Shown here: positions 45,023 through 57,228 of the stretch, piece by piece
Position numbering within the stretch: position 1 is the stretch's first letter
Layout: each line of letters opens with the position of its first letter
NCBI GenBank assembly: GCA_002900995.3
Contig: CM035306.1
Location: 2,108,001 to 2,172,000, forward strand
Reading direction: 5' to 3'
Origin: Ganoderma boninense
Lineage: Eukaryota > Basidiomycota > Agaricomycetes > Polyporales > Polyporaceae
DNA length: 64,000 nucleotides
The notes under the pieces: model-generated
Databases searched by the model: none
What the model was told of the DNA's origin: nothing
Seen by the model: only the letters and a program-made list of their open reading frames with translations
Position numbers and translations under genes: made by a program

Positions 45023-48000
45023 TCACAGCGTGCCAAGAACGAAGAGACCCACCCGTACGTCCGCCTTCACTACCCAAACCTTCTTTTCCTTGCACTTCTC
45101 GCCTACCTCCCGCACCTTGGCCTCGATGGCGTTCTTCTTGATCTTGTGGACTTGCAACTCCCTGAACACCGTATCCACGATACCCAGCAGACTACTCGTT
45201 GCCAACGCGTCGATGCGGGCGAGGAGATGCGGCATGTGGGCCTCCGGGAATGGGTTCTTGGGCGGTAGCACGGAACGTTTCGGTTTTTCGCCCATCGCTG
45301 TTGCCGAACAACTCGATGACGGACCTGCAGAGGATGGGGAAGAGGACGATGAAGAACTTGATGCAAATGGATTTGACTTGGCGAGGTGTGGCGGAATTGC
45401 GGGAATAACGAAACCATCTACGCTATGCCCACTGGGACCAGTCCCCGAACCAGAATCTTGCTGCTCGATGGGCGCAGATACAAACTTGAAGGGGTCGATG
45501 GGGAATGGGGTATCTGTATTGGCCATCAGCATCTGACTTCATGTTCTAAGTGCGAGAGTACGTACCATTGAACAACTGTATGCGGTACGCCTTGAACGGT
45601 CCGTACTCGCACTGCCCAATCGCTGTCTCCCACTCGGGACCCTTAGAGAATGGCACAAGTGGGACAACAACCTTCCGTTTCTTCCCTCCGCCGCTCTTCT
45701 CCCCCTTCTCCTTATCCTCCTTGGCTTTTCGCTTCCCGTTACTGTTATTCAGTGGTGGCAGGTCGATATCCGGGAAGCCGGGCGAACTCATCCTCTCCTC
45801 GAGCGGTGTCCCGGGCTCCTCGACCTCGTCCTCGTCCACCAGCCAACTATCCAGATCCGAGTCCCGCTCCTCATCCCCTCCGTCGTCCTCCCCGCCGTCA
45901 TCCAGCACGTCATCTGCCTCGCCCGCATCCTCCTCCGCCCACTCCTCGCCCGAGTCGTACGCGTAGTCGACCTGCACCGCGTCCTTCTTGAAGGGAGCGC
46001 GGAGTCCGATCTCGCGCGACGACCGAGTGAACGTACCGAAGTACCCCGGGCGCGCGTCCTCGTGGAAGGAGAAGACTTTCGCAGGGATGGCGTGGCGGTC
46101 ACGCAGGAGCGCGAGTAGCCGCCGCACCTCGGTGTCGTCGCCCGCGACTTCGGCCTCGGAGAGCTGGGACATAAGGCCGCGGACAGCGAGAGGATTGTAG
46201 GTCTTGAGATGGGGTGGGTGGCCCACTCGGTGAGGCGGGTTGAGGCCAGGTGGTAGACAAGCGAGGATGCGGGTCAGACATTCTATAAACATGATTTGCA
46301 ACGGGTTTGGAATGATGGCTGCAACGAAGTGTTGATCCCGGCGTACCTCGAGAGTCCTGAATCTCTGGCTCCTGCGCGTCAGCCATTTCCACATCCTCCG
46401 GTTCCACCACATCTTTCTCCACATCGTCATCGTCAATGACGATCACGTTCCCTTCCGTCCTGCTGCTCACTCGCTGCTTCTGCCGTTCTCGTCGTCTTCG
46501 CTCTCGGAACCAATTAATGGGTGCGAGCTCTGCTTCCTTCTTCAAGACGAAGGGGCGGAAAGTCCGCTGAAAATCTGAACGTGACTTTGTTGGTGTTGGG
46601 GTGGCGATCTCGCTCTCTTTAGGTGCCGTGGATTTCGCCGGCGAAGCACTTGCACCAGGCTTGGCCTTACCGAAGAAGTTCGCCATAAGTGACCGGGACT
46701 TAGCCTGGGCTTCCTGAGCCTTCTTCTCCCTCTCCGCTTTCGCCACTTTCTTCTCTTGTCGTTCCTTCTCCTACAGGAACCGTGAGATACTGCAAGGAGA
46801 GGAAGAAGAGACTCCGACACAGGTTGCCTACCTTTGCGGCCTTATCCGCAACCTTGTCTGGGTCGACAGTCTTCTTCACCCGCGCAGCGTTCTTCTTCTC
46901 TGGACTATCCTGCTGGTTCTCCTGCACGAATGCTTTGAGATCGGTGAAATGGATATAGCTCTCTACCATGCATACCTCGCCGCTGACTGAAGCCGAAACT
47001 GCATTCTCACAAGCACCCTTGGTTTGCGGTGGAGGTACACAGTGAGTTGCTGTATCGCGCAGGTCCAACACGATTGCTCCAGGGATGGTTTTCAATGGGT
47101 CCGTGCCATTAGCAGGTGTCTTGGGTGCCAATTTGATTCCCAAAATAGCAGTCTGCTCGCTTTCCGGGAGTGAGTCGAAGAGGGTTTTCACGTCGTTTTT
47201 CAGCTAGGCGCGAGGATCTTCGTTTCGGCGACATATCATAGTGAAAAGATCGTGCGGCGCACCTGCTGACGTTCCCTCCACCGATTTTCCACCTTTTCTC
47301 GAGTGTTCTTGGGCAACCAATCGCGACATGAGTCCGACACCTCCCATCTCCAGATGAGCCATGCCGCGGGGACCTTCCCTCCTTCGACGGGGACATCTAG
47401 GCCATAGTTGACGCGTTTCGCAACAGACTTGACAGCGTGCTCGACAGCTTCCAGGGGCAGGATGGTCGGGGTGTTGTCTTCTTCATCGTCTTCGTCCACA
47501 GTGGGTAGAAGTTCTTGTTGTATGTGCTTAGAGAGAGCTGATAATGTCTTGTCGCTGGGGCAGAAAGATGAGCACGGTCTAGACGTCGGAAAAACACGGA
47601 GGACAAGTACCTTTCGTGGACAAGTTTCGCAAATACGGGCTTGTGGTCGTCGGGTACGCTAGTAAGTGGTGAGCCCTTCGCGGCCAAGATTTCTTCCAGC
47701 ATCTCGCGAAATTTGACGATTTCTGTCGCACCGAGGGATCGAATGCGCCACAACTTACGGATTAGTTGAGGTTGAGGACGCACCTTGCATAGTCTCGGAC
47801 ATCTTCTCAAAAGAGAGCGACTTCTGTTTGAAGATGAGCTTCCCATTCTTGAGCTCGACGAGTAATGGTTTCTCTGGTTTCTCTGGAGGAGAATGAGATG
47901 CCCGACGCGTGGAACCATGAGGGTCGGCGTCCTCACGGAGGGGAGTGCCGTCCTGGACGACGACTGGGAGAGGTGTCACTAGAGACGACGAGGACAGTGG

Positions 48001-48038
48001 GCGAAAGACAGACCTTTGTTGAGGTCCGCGTTGGTCAT
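45023..48038 (-). CDS. RLF2: Chromatin assembly factor 1 large subunit (CAF-1 p150/Cac1)
   Basis: The CAF-1 large subunit deposits H3-H4 on newly replicated DNA and binds PCNA. The first coding exon is 25 nt from 48038 (MTNADLNK), spliced to TPLPVVVQDGTPLREDADPH. A Lys/Glu/Arg-rich stretch (EREKKAQEAQAK) is followed by SRSLMANFFGKAK, which resembles a PIP box (x-x-M-x-x-F-F). The conserved acidic domain is clear: KVFSFHEDARPGYFGTFTRS, then FKKDAVQVDYAYDSGEEWAE and DSWLVDEDEVEEPGTP. The C-terminal WHD-type region includes NPFPEAHMPHLLARIDALAT, VREVGEKCKEKKVWVVKADV and ends VLGTL. It is transcribed divergently from RFC2 and ends 218 bp from SPC24. Start, acidic domain and end are firm; middle exon borders are approximate. 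Confidence 0.92.
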
Positions 48039-48224
48039 GACACTCATCGGGTTTCGCTTGTCGGTCGCGTGGAGAGGGCAGAGGACGTCGTGGTCAGAGA
48101 CAGCGACGCGCTCCGTCACACTCTGCCCAGTCTGGCTCTCCCGTGACGTCTCGCGCTTCCACGCGCAACCGTGACGCCGCGTCTGCCTCCGCCACGACCA
48201 CCATCCCCCGCCCCCCGTCGCACC
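48039..48224. promoter_or_regulatory. Divergent promoter shared by the CAF-1 large subunit gene and RFC2
   Basis: Only 186 bp separate the two start codons. It holds ACGCG at 48106-48110 and 48161-48165 (MCB core, the MBF binding motif of G1/S genes in yeasts) and TGACGTC at 48144-48150 (CRE-like). Both genes work with PCNA at replication forks, so joint S-phase control is plausible but inferred. Confidence 0.5.
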
Positions 48225-49698
48225 ATGGCTTTCTTCCAGCCACAAGGCGCAAAGGCTGCCCAGAAGCAGGCCACTGTCGACCCGCAACACCAACCATGGG
48301 TCGAGAAATAGTAAGCGACACCCAGTCCCTCTATTTCCAGTTGGCGGCAAGCTCATCGAAGGCTGCTAATCCCTAGCCGACCCAAAACGATCGACGATGT
48401 TTCTGCTCAAGAACACACTGTGGCTGTCTTGCGCAAGACGTTGACTTCTTCGAATGTACGTATACACAGTCCACCAAAGCTTCGATGCTGACGCGCGACG
48501 TGAAGCTTCCTCATATGCTCTTCTATGGTCCCCCAGGGACAGGGAAGACATCCACCATTCTGGCTCTAGCACGACAGCTTTTCGGGTACGTTTCTTCAAC
48601 CTTGAGGTTTTATCGGTGGTGGCTGTATGTCCCTCTTCTTCAGCCCAGACAACTTCCGTTCCCGCGTACTCGAGCTGAACGCCTCAGACGAACGTGGCAT
48701 TTCCATTGTACGAGAGAAGATCAAGAACTTTGCGCGCCAAACCCCTCGCGCACAAACCGTTGCTTCAGACGGCAAGACATATCCATGTCCACCTTACAAG
48801 ATCATCATCCTGGATGAGGCCGACTCTATGACACAAGATGCTCAAGCTGCTTTGCGTCGAATTATGGAGCTGTATGCGCGTATTACGCGTTTCTGTCTCG
48901 TGTGCAACTATGTCACCAGGTGCGTCGCGTCCTTGATCCTATTCCTCCTTCGTCTTCCCGCGATGTTTCATCCACCGCCCCCTACATGCTACTTGTACTC
49001 GTTCGGTCCACTGAACCCGTGATGGCCTCCCGCAGGATCATCGAACCCCTTGCCTCTCGCTGCTCCAAATTCCGTTTCAAGCCCCTCGACTCCTCCTCCA
49101 CCTCCACACGCCTCGCACAGATTGCCTCCGCCGAAAACGTTCCCATCTCCCCCGAAGCCATCGATGCACTCATTGCTACCTCACATGGCGACCTCCGTCG
49201 CGCCATCACCTACCTTCAGTCCGCCTCACGCCTCGCCATGTCCGTTACCCCGCCTACGGACATCACCCCAAGGGACGTGCAGGAGATAGCAGGAGTCGTG
49301 CCCGACCAGTTTGTCGCCGATTTCGCGACTTCCCTGGGTCTCGAACCATTTGGCAGTGACGCCATGGACGTCGATATCGACGAGTCCGGTAGAGCGAAAG
49401 CGAAAGGCTTCGATGAGGTCAGGCGGAAGGTCAAGGAGGTTGTTCGTGAAGGTTACTCAGCATCCCAGATCATATCCCAGGTGAGTTTGGCTATGTTCCC
49501 GCTAAACTTGTTTCTCACTCTGGTCCTTAGTTGCACGACCATGTCATTGCACACCCTACATTGACCGCACGTCAGAAGGCTCGATGTGCATTAGTGTTTG
49601 CGGAAGCCGACAAAGCATTGACCGACGGAGCAGATGAGGAGCTTTGGATCATGGAGGTCGGCCTCCGAGTATACAAGACCATGACATCGGTGTCGTAG
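48225..49698 (+). CDS. RFC2: Replication factor C subunit 2 (clamp loader; human RFC4 orthologue)
   Basis: RFC is the AAA+ clamp loader that opens PCNA. The start is [20 protein letters not shown], then [20 protein letters not shown] with the first intron splitting the Tyr codon of KYRPK. Signatures are [20 protein letters not shown] (Walker A), [40 protein letters not shown] (Walker B), [13 protein letters not shown], and [18 protein letters not shown] carrying the SRC motif. Sensor-2-like [14 protein letters not shown] follows, then AGVVP and the collar domain ending KTMTSVS. The sequence order and the Gln-Pro-Trp-Val-Glu-Lys start match yeast Rfc2 better than the other small subunits. Several 50-90 nt introns are present. 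It shares its promoter with the CAF-1 gene. Confidence 0.95.
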
Positions 49699-50038
49699 CA
49701 CCTGTATTCCCCATGTTTTCGTTGATGTAGCAGTAGTCGCTCTCGCTTTCGCAACTCGTTCATCCGATCAGTCACCCGCAGACAAATTTGGTTTTCAGCA
49801 AGGGAAAAACTTTATAACTGCTACGCGAACGTGAAATAACAGAAGGAACGATGCAAGAGAGAGGCGCGATACAAACAGACAGCAACGAGGGCAGAACGAG
49901 GGCAGCATGCACGAGGGCGTGTTGTACACAGTGGCGTGACATCCTACATCCTACAAACCAGTGCCCCAGGGCATTGATATCTACATTGACAAAGTCGTGA
50001 ACCGGTCATGGGCGAGTGTACAGTATTTGTCCGCGGCT
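49699..50038. other. Intergenic region between two convergent 3' ends
   Basis: 340 bp between the stop codons of RFC2 and the Hsp70 gene, AT-richer than its surroundings and with A-rich tracts, consistent with 3' UTRs and polyadenylation signals. No gene is seen. Confidence 0.5.
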
Positions 50039-52094
50039 TTACCGCATGCCCGCGGTCGCCTTTTGCAGCGCACGCTTGATGCCCAGCTGCGCCTTGCGGA
50101 GCTCGTCCGCCGTCGAGTCCTCGATCTCGAGCTTCTCCAGCGCGCGCGCGAGCTCCGCCTCGACCTGCGACTTGGCATGCCGCTTGATCTTCATGCCGAT
50201 CTCGGGGCTCGTGATCGTGTTCTCCACCTGGTGGATGTAGCTCTCGAGGTCCGCCTTCGCCTCGTGCCGTGCACTGAAGTCCTTGTCCGCCTGCTTGTAG
50301 TGCTCTGCGTCCTTGATCATCTGGTCGATCTCTACCGACGAGAGACGGCCGACGGAGTTCTGAATCGAGATCTGCGCCTTGCGGCCGGAAGCGCGGTCCT
50401 GCGCGGTGACCTTGAGCAGGCCGTTCGCGTCGAGCTCGAAAGTCGTGAGGAGCTCGGCCTGGCCACGGGGCATGGGGGGAATGCCAGTGAGCTCGAACTC
50501 GCCGAGGAGGCGGTTGTCACGGCATTGCGTGCGCTCGCCTTCGTACACGGGGAAGGTGACAGTCGTCTGGTTGTCCTCAACGGTAGTGAAAACGCGGGAC
50601 TTGTTCGTGGGGATGGGGGTGTTGCGAGGAACGACGACACCGAAAATGTCGCCCTGCATGGCGACACCAAGGGAGAGGGGAGAGACATCGAGGAGGAGAA
50701 GGTCGGCAGTCTTGTCCGAAGTTTGGCCAGTGAGAACGGCGGCCTGAACAGCGGCACCGTAAGCAACGGCCTCGTCGGGGTTGATGGACTTGTTGAGCTG
50801 GCGGCCACCGAAGAACTCGGACACAAGAGACTGGATTTTGGGGATACGAGTGGAACCACCAACAAGGACGATATCATCGACCTTCTCGCGAGGCATCTTA
50901 GCATCCTTCAACACGCGCTCAACGGGGTCCAGTGTGGACTTGAAGAGGGCAGCGTTAATCTCCTCGAAACGAGCACGAGTGATGTTCGCTGAGAAGTCCT
51001 CTCCCTGGAAAAGGGAGTCGACCTCAACAGTGGTCTGGGCGACGCTGGAAAGCGTACGCTTGGCACGCTCGCAGGCAGAGCGGAGACGACGGAGGGCACG
51101 AGCATCCTCAGAGATGTCCAGGCTGGTCTTCTTCTGGAATTCCTTCTTGAAGTGCTCGAGAAGGTTGTTGTCGAAGTCCTCACCACCCAAGTGGGTATCA
51201 CCAGCGGTCGCCTTAACAGCGAAAACGCCACCAGTGATGTTAAGGAGGGACACATCGAAAGTTCCTCCACCGAGATCGAAAATGAGGACATTCTTCTCCG
51301 CACTTGATTGGCGATCGAGACCGTAGGCAATGGCGGCAGCGGTTGGCTCGTTAATGATACGAAGGACCTCAAGACCAGCGATGGCACCAGCATCCTTGGT
51401 GGCAAGACGTTGCGAGTCGTTGAAGTAGGCGGGAACCCTACGGGGGATGGTCGATATATGGCCTTCGTAGAGATAGAAATTTGCTCACGTTACGACAGCC
51501 TTCTTGACAGTCTTGCCGAGCTTGGCTTCCGAGATCTCCTTCATCTTAATGAGGACCATCGAAGAGATCTCCTGGGGGCTGAAGCTCTTCTCCTCGCCGA
51601 GGTAGTCGACCTTGATGAAGGGCGAACCGTTCTTCTCAACGACTTCGAAGGGCCAGTGGGTCATGTCCTTCTTGACGTCGGGGTCACTAAAAATCGTAAA
51701 AACTAAATACCGTGCAATCAAGCGAAGAAGGGGAGACAACGCACTCGTATCTCCTACCGATGAGACGCTTGGCATCGAAGACGGTGTTCTTAGGGTTCAT
51801 CGCAGCCTGGTTTTTTGCGGCATCGCCGATGAGACGCTCCTCCGAAGAGAATGCGACGTAGGAAGGCGTCGTACGGTTACCCTCTGCACGAAATCGTTGT
51901 AAAATGCATTCAAGACGCCTAATCGGAACACCCACGGTCGTTGGCAATGATCTCGACACGGTCGTTTTGCCATACACCGACGCAGCTGTGGGATTGATGA
52001 AGGTTCAGAGGATGCGCGCCGAGGAAGGAGAGAGGACTGACGAGTAGGTGGTACCGAGATCAATGCCGACTGCACCGTCGAAGAGGTCGTCCAT
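50039..52094 (-). CDS. SSB1: Ssb-type Hsp70, ribosome-associated chaperone
   Basis: Ssb Hsp70s bind nascent chains at the ribosome with the RAC complex. The start at 52094 gives [18 protein letters not shown]. Short introns interrupt the first third, after which the frame is continuous from about 51490. Hsp70 signatures are [83 protein letters not shown] sequence (here [20 protein letters not shown]), and [20 protein letters not shown] at the start of the substrate-binding domain. The C terminus ends LQKATAGMR and lacks EEVD. This, with [20 protein letters not shown] and the overall length of about 613, points to Ssb rather than Ssa. It is divergent from the uS2m gene. Confidence 0.93.
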
Positions 52095-52252
52095 TTTTGT
52101 TGTGGAAAGAGTGAGAGGGGGAGGAAGAGGAAGAGCGATGGTGGAGGCTCGGGCTAAGCTGCACTCTCCTCCCGGCGTCTCAGAAAAAAATCGATTGACC
52201 GCTGCTGACTAAGCCCCGGCCACGCCCCCGCGCCTCCGGGACGCGCCTTGCG
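52095..52252. promoter_or_regulatory. Divergent promoter between the Ssb-Hsp70 and uS2m genes
   Basis: 158 bp between the two start codons, with a purine-rich tract (GAGAGGGGGAGGAAGAGGAAG in plus orientation) at about 52106-52133 that would be pyrimidine-rich 5' UTR of the Hsp70 mRNA. No further element is recognised. Confidence 0.4.
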
Positions 52253-53259
52253 ATGGTCATTCCGTGTCCTCCGTGTCCAGCACTCATGGCCCTCCCCCTC
52301 GCCCGCTCCTGGGCTGCCAACGTCTCCCGATGTTCCCGCCGCACTCGCCTACATCGTTCTGTCGCCGCCCAAGTTCGCCATCACTCCTTCGCTAAGGTCG
52401 AAGAGAAACCGTTCGAGACCCCGGAGGACTGGACCGACTTCCAACTCAAGCGTGCAGAATATCAGACACTAAGTGCGTGATGCATACCTTCCTCCGCGCT
52501 GACATGCACTGAAGCTGCATCCCAGTCGATACCTTTTCCGACTATGGCTCAACCCAGACCCGAGACAACACTTTTCAACCTCATCATTCCCTCCATCGAC
52601 CCGTAGCACCCACTGACATCACACTGTCCGCCCTCATCGCGTCTGGGGCCCACTTCGGCCATTCCGAAACACGCATGAACCCCAACTTTGTGCCGTACGC
52701 CTACGGTGTCCGTGCGGGTATCACCATCATCGACCTGGACCACACCCTCCCCCTTCTCCGTCGCGCCGCACAAGTCGTCCGAGGAGTCGCTGCACGCGGA
52801 GGGTCCATCGTTTTCGTTGGCACGCGGTCAGACCTTCGACCAGCTGTACGTCTTGCGGCGGAACGGATGGGCAGGCAGGGTTACCATGTCGGCGAGCGTT
52901 GGCTACCAGGTACACTGACGAACCGGGTGCACATGTTCGGCCCCGAAATTGCCACAGACGAGCAGGTTATCCCTGACCTCGCTATCTTCCTCAATCCCAT
53001 CCCCAACATTCACGCCATCCGAGAATGCGCCCTGGAGCACGTGCCGACCATCGGAATCGTCGACTCGAACGTCGACCCCAGAGTTGTCATGTACCCCATC
53101 CCTGCGAACGACGAGAGCACTCGGACTGCAGAGCTCATCGTCGGACTTCTCAGTGTTGCGGGCCGGGAAGGTGTCGCGCTTTACGAAGAGGAGCAGGCAA
53201 AAGCTGCACAAGCCGCAGCCAGGAAGGCACCACGGAGTCGGGAACCACTTCCAGCATAG
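52253..53259 (+). CDS. MRP4: Mitochondrial small-subunit ribosomal protein uS2m (Mrp4)
   Basis: uS2m is a component of the mitochondrial 37S subunit. Two exons (52253-52472 and 52526-53259) join to 317 residues. The N terminus is Arg-rich without acidic residues (MALPLARSWAANVSRCSRRT from the second ATG at 52286), a typical matrix-targeting peptide. The S2 fold follows: SALIASGAHFGHSETRMNPN, YAYGVRAGITIIDLDHTLPL, GGSIVFVGTRSDLRPAVRLA, GERWLPGTLTNR, VIPDLAIFLNPIPNIHAIRE, VPTIGIVDSNVDPRVVMYPI and NDESTRTAELIVGLL. These are the characteristic S2 motifs GAHFGH, WLPGTLTN and PIPANDES. The C terminus is a short basic tail. The first ATG at 52253 adds 11 residues; either start is possible. It is convergent with TRP2, 33 bp between stops. 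Confidence 0.93.
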
Positions 53260-53292
53260 AGCACTCATACATTACACCATGTCTTTAATACA

Positions 53293-55130
53293 TCATGACG
53301 GCGGAACACTCTTCGCATTTTGGATGTCGTGCCAATATTCTGCCAAGATAAGATGATTATTAGCAAAGGACAGCGCGACCTCAGCAAGATGCAACGTACG
53401 TTCCGCTACGTCAAGTGCCCTCATGTTGCCCTTCAGCTTGTTCAGTGTCTCCACGTACTCGTCTTCTTCTACACTGTCGAACACGATGCCACCTCCAGCC
53501 TGAAGGTATGCAATTCCATCTTTGAACGTCATGGTGCGGATGGCGATGCAAGTGTCCATTTCGTCTTCGGCGAAGTCGAAGCGTCCCACCGCACCGGCGT
53601 AGATCCCTCTGCGCTGCTTCTCGAGCTCGTAGACGAGTTCAATGGCCTTGATCTTTGGGGCTCCAGACACGGTTCCTGCGGGGAAGATGGATCGGAAAGC
53701 ATCGAACCTAGCAAAATATTATTAGATCCTGAGCATGGAAGTCGTGCAATTTCTAATGCGTACCTATCCTTGCCTTCCCGCAACGAGCCCGAGACCTGTG
53801 AGGTCAAGTGAATGACATGGCTAAACTTCTCTAGCTTGAGCAAGTGGTCCACATGCACCGTCTCCGCCTTGCATACGCGATTCACATCGTTCCGCGCAAG
53901 GTCGACCAACATGATGTGCTCCGCCCTATCCTTTTCTGACGCAAGTAGCTGGGCTCCCAACCTCTCGTCCTCTGAAGGAAGATTTGTCTAAGGATTCGTA
54001 CAAGCGTTGGGTATAAAGGCATGGACGCACCTTCCACTGTTTGGCCCCTCTTGATTGTGCCCGCAATAGCGTGGTTGTAGACCTTGTTGTTCTCAACTTT
54101 ACATAATGTCTCCGGGCTCGCGCCGACAATCTGTATGTGTCCGCAGTCAAGGTAGAACATATACGGACTGGGATTAATGCGTCGTAGATGCCTGTATGCG
54201 TTGAATGGGTGTAGGGTGGTGGGTCGGGCGAGCCGTTGCGAAGGCACGGCCTGAATGATATCGCCCGCCACGATGTGCTCCTTCAGATTCGTCACGAAAC
54301 CTTCGTACCCCTCCTTTCCGACGTTCGACACGGCCTCATTCCCGAGCGCAATCGGCCGCTGGTACACCTCTGGCGTTACGGTGCTCATCACGAGCTTGGC
54401 CAGCCTCCTTGCTTTTGAAGTGGCGGTCTGGTAGATGAATGAGAGATTGACCTGGCCGGCATCCCCTGGGCAGAAGACGTGAGAGACGACCTTGACACTT
54501 TGGTATAGATGGTCGTAGATGAGGAGGGTGTCGACGAGCATGAAGATCGCCTCAGGGATGCCTAAAGGATCCTCCACCTCGCGAGCAGTCTTGGGCTCGA
54601 AATGCATGATGGAATCGTAACCGACGTAGCCGATGGCACCGCCGGTGAACGTTGGGACCTCTGGGAGCTTTACATATTTGTACATCCCGAGCTCCTTTTG
54701 AAGGGCGACCATAGGGTCCCCAGTCGTCTCTTCATTGGGACCAACGCGGATGATTTTGAAGGGGTCTTGGGTGTGCGGGATGTGAGCGTGGGATGGGAAG
54801 GGAGATGGGTGGACTGAATGGAGGACGCACCAGCTCCGATGAAGCTATACCGCGCAAGGTTTTCTCCTGCAACCACTGACTCCAAGAGGAAGCTGTACTT
54901 CGAGTCCTTCGCTATCCGCAAGTACGCGACACATGGCGTGAGGAGGTCCCCGGGGAGCTCGACGTATACCGGGACGCAGTTGCCCTTCTTCTCCTTGAGG
55001 ATGATGTTCTCGATCGTAGCCAGCGGGGGAAACGCTGGCAGTTTCTATGGAGGGGGCGTATGATATCGTCAAAATCGTGTACGCAAGCTCTCATGTCGAC
55101 ATAGATATTGACCTGGGTATCCAAAGACAT
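53293..55130 (-). CDS. TRP2: Anthranilate synthase component I (Trp2)
   Basis: TrpE-type anthranilate synthase converts chorismate to anthranilate, using ammonia from the Trp3 glutaminase, in the first step of tryptophan synthesis. The first coding exon is 18 nt (MSLDTQ) at 55113-55130, spliced to [20 protein letters not shown]. The feedback-inhibition element LLES appears in [20 protein letters not shown]. Catalytic blocks follow in order: [120 protein letters not shown], and [20 protein letters not shown] with [13 protein letters not shown]. Length and motif order are those of fungal Trp2. The intact LLES suggests normal feedback inhibition by tryptophan. Divergent from SHQ1. Confidence 0.96.
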
Positions 55131-55499
55131 GTCCAGAGGTTGCGACGTGCCCGAGCAGTTGTCGGTGTGATGAGCGTCGGATAAAGGGGATATATACTTG
55201 GGAGCGTTGACTCGGTTGAGTACAGATATCGGGGAAATGTCCAGCCAAGTCACTCGAGCATGTCGACTGTCGACCACGCGCTCCCGTCTCCATCTCACTT
55301 CCGATCTCGCGCACAGCGATCACAGGTCCACAACTCTATTGCAGTCAGTCGCGACCCCACCGGAGCGACGACGGTCCACCAGGACAAACAGATTGCTGGC
55401 CCAAATCCGAGATTCCGTCGGACAAGGCACAAATTCTAGTCGCCGTCCCTCGACGGAGCGCCCGTGCCCGCACGTTCTCCAACCCTCGACCAAACCACC
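55131..55499. promoter_or_regulatory. Divergent promoter between TRP2 and SHQ1
   Basis: 369 bp between the two starts. I searched by eye for Gcn4-type TGACTC sites and found GTGACTTGGC on the minus strand and CACTCGAG but no perfect copy. No gene is present. Confidence 0.35.
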
Positions 55500-57228
55500 A
55501 TGATCACTCCCCGTTTTTCCTGTTCGCAGACAGAAAAGTCCGTCGTAATCAGCGTATACTGTCCGTCCGTGCGAGTAAGCTCCCATTCATTGCTGCATGC
55601 AGTCCAGTGGCAGAGCTCAAATTTTCCGAACGGAAGTAGGCATCGGACGTCGAGATCAACGTTGACGGGACGCTGTTCAGCGTCCATATCAACCCGTACT
55701 TCCTGCGCCTCAACTTTTCGCATCCTGTGCTCGAGGACGATGCCTCGTCGGCAGTGTATGACCCGAGCAGCGGATCTCTGACCGTGACGCTCACCAAAGA
55801 GGTCCCCGGGCAGGACTTCCAGGACCTTGACCTTCTCGCGAAGCTCCTAGCTCCACGCCCAGTGAAAGAGGAACAAGGTCAGCCGACCATAGAAGTTCTT
55901 GACACTCAAGAGGCACCAGAAGACGACAGCACGGAGGACTTGGTAGCGCAAGCGCAAGAGCTGACATTAGAGCAGCGCGAAATCCTGGAAGGTGCGTGGC
56001 GTTCATTGCTGTCTTCTCTTACCTCCACTGACGTAAACGTGCTCTTCCAGCTGCTGAGAATGACTGGCAACTGCCGCAATCTGTGCCGGATGTTTTGTCA
56101 CCGTTACAGACGAGCGCTGAACGGCGCTACGGCTTCCTGGATATCCACTCCGGCTACTTCAGACACGTGGAACACACGGAGAACGAAGTGCACGAATTAG
56201 GCGCAGACACGGAAGCGAGCACACCCGGTGAGCGCCGCCGAAGACGTCTCGAACACGAGGAAGAGAAGTGGGATGAGGAACATTACATGTGAGCTGCTGC
56301 GGCGTCTCTCGATCCGTGTTACTCAATGCTAGTGCTTCACGCAGGGCTGACTACGCCGACGACGAATACATCCAAGACTTGATATCATGGCCCAATCCCC
56401 ACCTTACGTCCTCGTCTGAGGACTTCCAGTACACTGAGAAGGAAAATCTCGTAATGCTGCGCCTTCCCCGAAAGGAGTGTACGTGGCCCAGAGCAGCTCC
56501 CTTCGTGAGCCAGCCTCATGCCTAACGTCTACAGACTTGCCTACGCCCGCGGAGACTCACGCCCTCTATTTGACGCTACTCACCCTGCTCTTTTCGTACT
56601 CGTACGAGTCTCGAACGACACAGGGCGACCCGACGCTGGAGAGCGCTTGGACCCTCGCCTCTCTCACGCCCGCATTCTCCGCCCTCGACCCCGCACCCTA
56701 TGACCAAGCGCAGTCGCATTCGACGGCTCCAGACGTGTTCGCGGAGGCAGAGCTAGCCTCCGTGCTCACCGCCTCTTATCGGCGCGCCCTTGCATTTCCA
56801 TTATATCGCTCCTTCGCGCTCGCAGAGGCGTGTCGTGCCGACGTCGCGGGCCTCCTCGCACGTGGTAAGCGGGTGGTCGCGCGGTGCTTGCTGGAGATGA
56901 AGGATATCCTGGATCACCACGAGGTCTATTACGTTTACAGCAAGATATGGGTGGACGACTTCAGTGTATGGACGCTCGCATATGCCAAGTAAGCTCGTCC
57001 TTGTACTCTTCGGGGGCTCAGGCGGGAGATTTGACCTACCATCCTAGCGATGAGACCCTCTCAGGGTTAGCAGATGGTGTTAACTATCTGCGTATGAAGA
57101 AGAATATGATTGGGTGGGACCTCGAGGGATTGGAAGCTCTCACCTGGAAGTGCGGAGAGCGGGAGTCCGATAGCGATGATGAGTCGGAGGACGAAATTGA
57201 GCGGATGCTTCCTGCGCCTCTGTCATAA
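55500..57228 (+). CDS. SHQ1: Shq1, H/ACA snoRNP assembly chaperone
   Basis: Shq1 holds the pseudouridine synthase Cbf5/dyskerin before H/ACA RNP assembly. It starts MITPRFSCSQTEKSVVISVY, the CS (p23-like) domain, continuing with DVEINVDGTLFSVHINPYFL, RLNFSHPVLEDD, SGSLTVTLTKEVPGQDFQDL and LDLLAKLLAPR. After an acidic linker the Shq1-specific helical domain follows: RYGFLDIHSGYFRHVEHTEN, DYADDEYIQDLISWPNPHLT, TPAETHALYLTLLTLLFSYS, YESRTTQGDPTLESAWTLAS, SYRRALAFPLYRSFALAEAC and LLEMKDILDHHEVYYVYSKI. The end is NMIGWDLEGLEAL followed by an acidic tail with the final PAPLS. Several short introns. Both domains are unmistakable. Confidence 0.95.
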
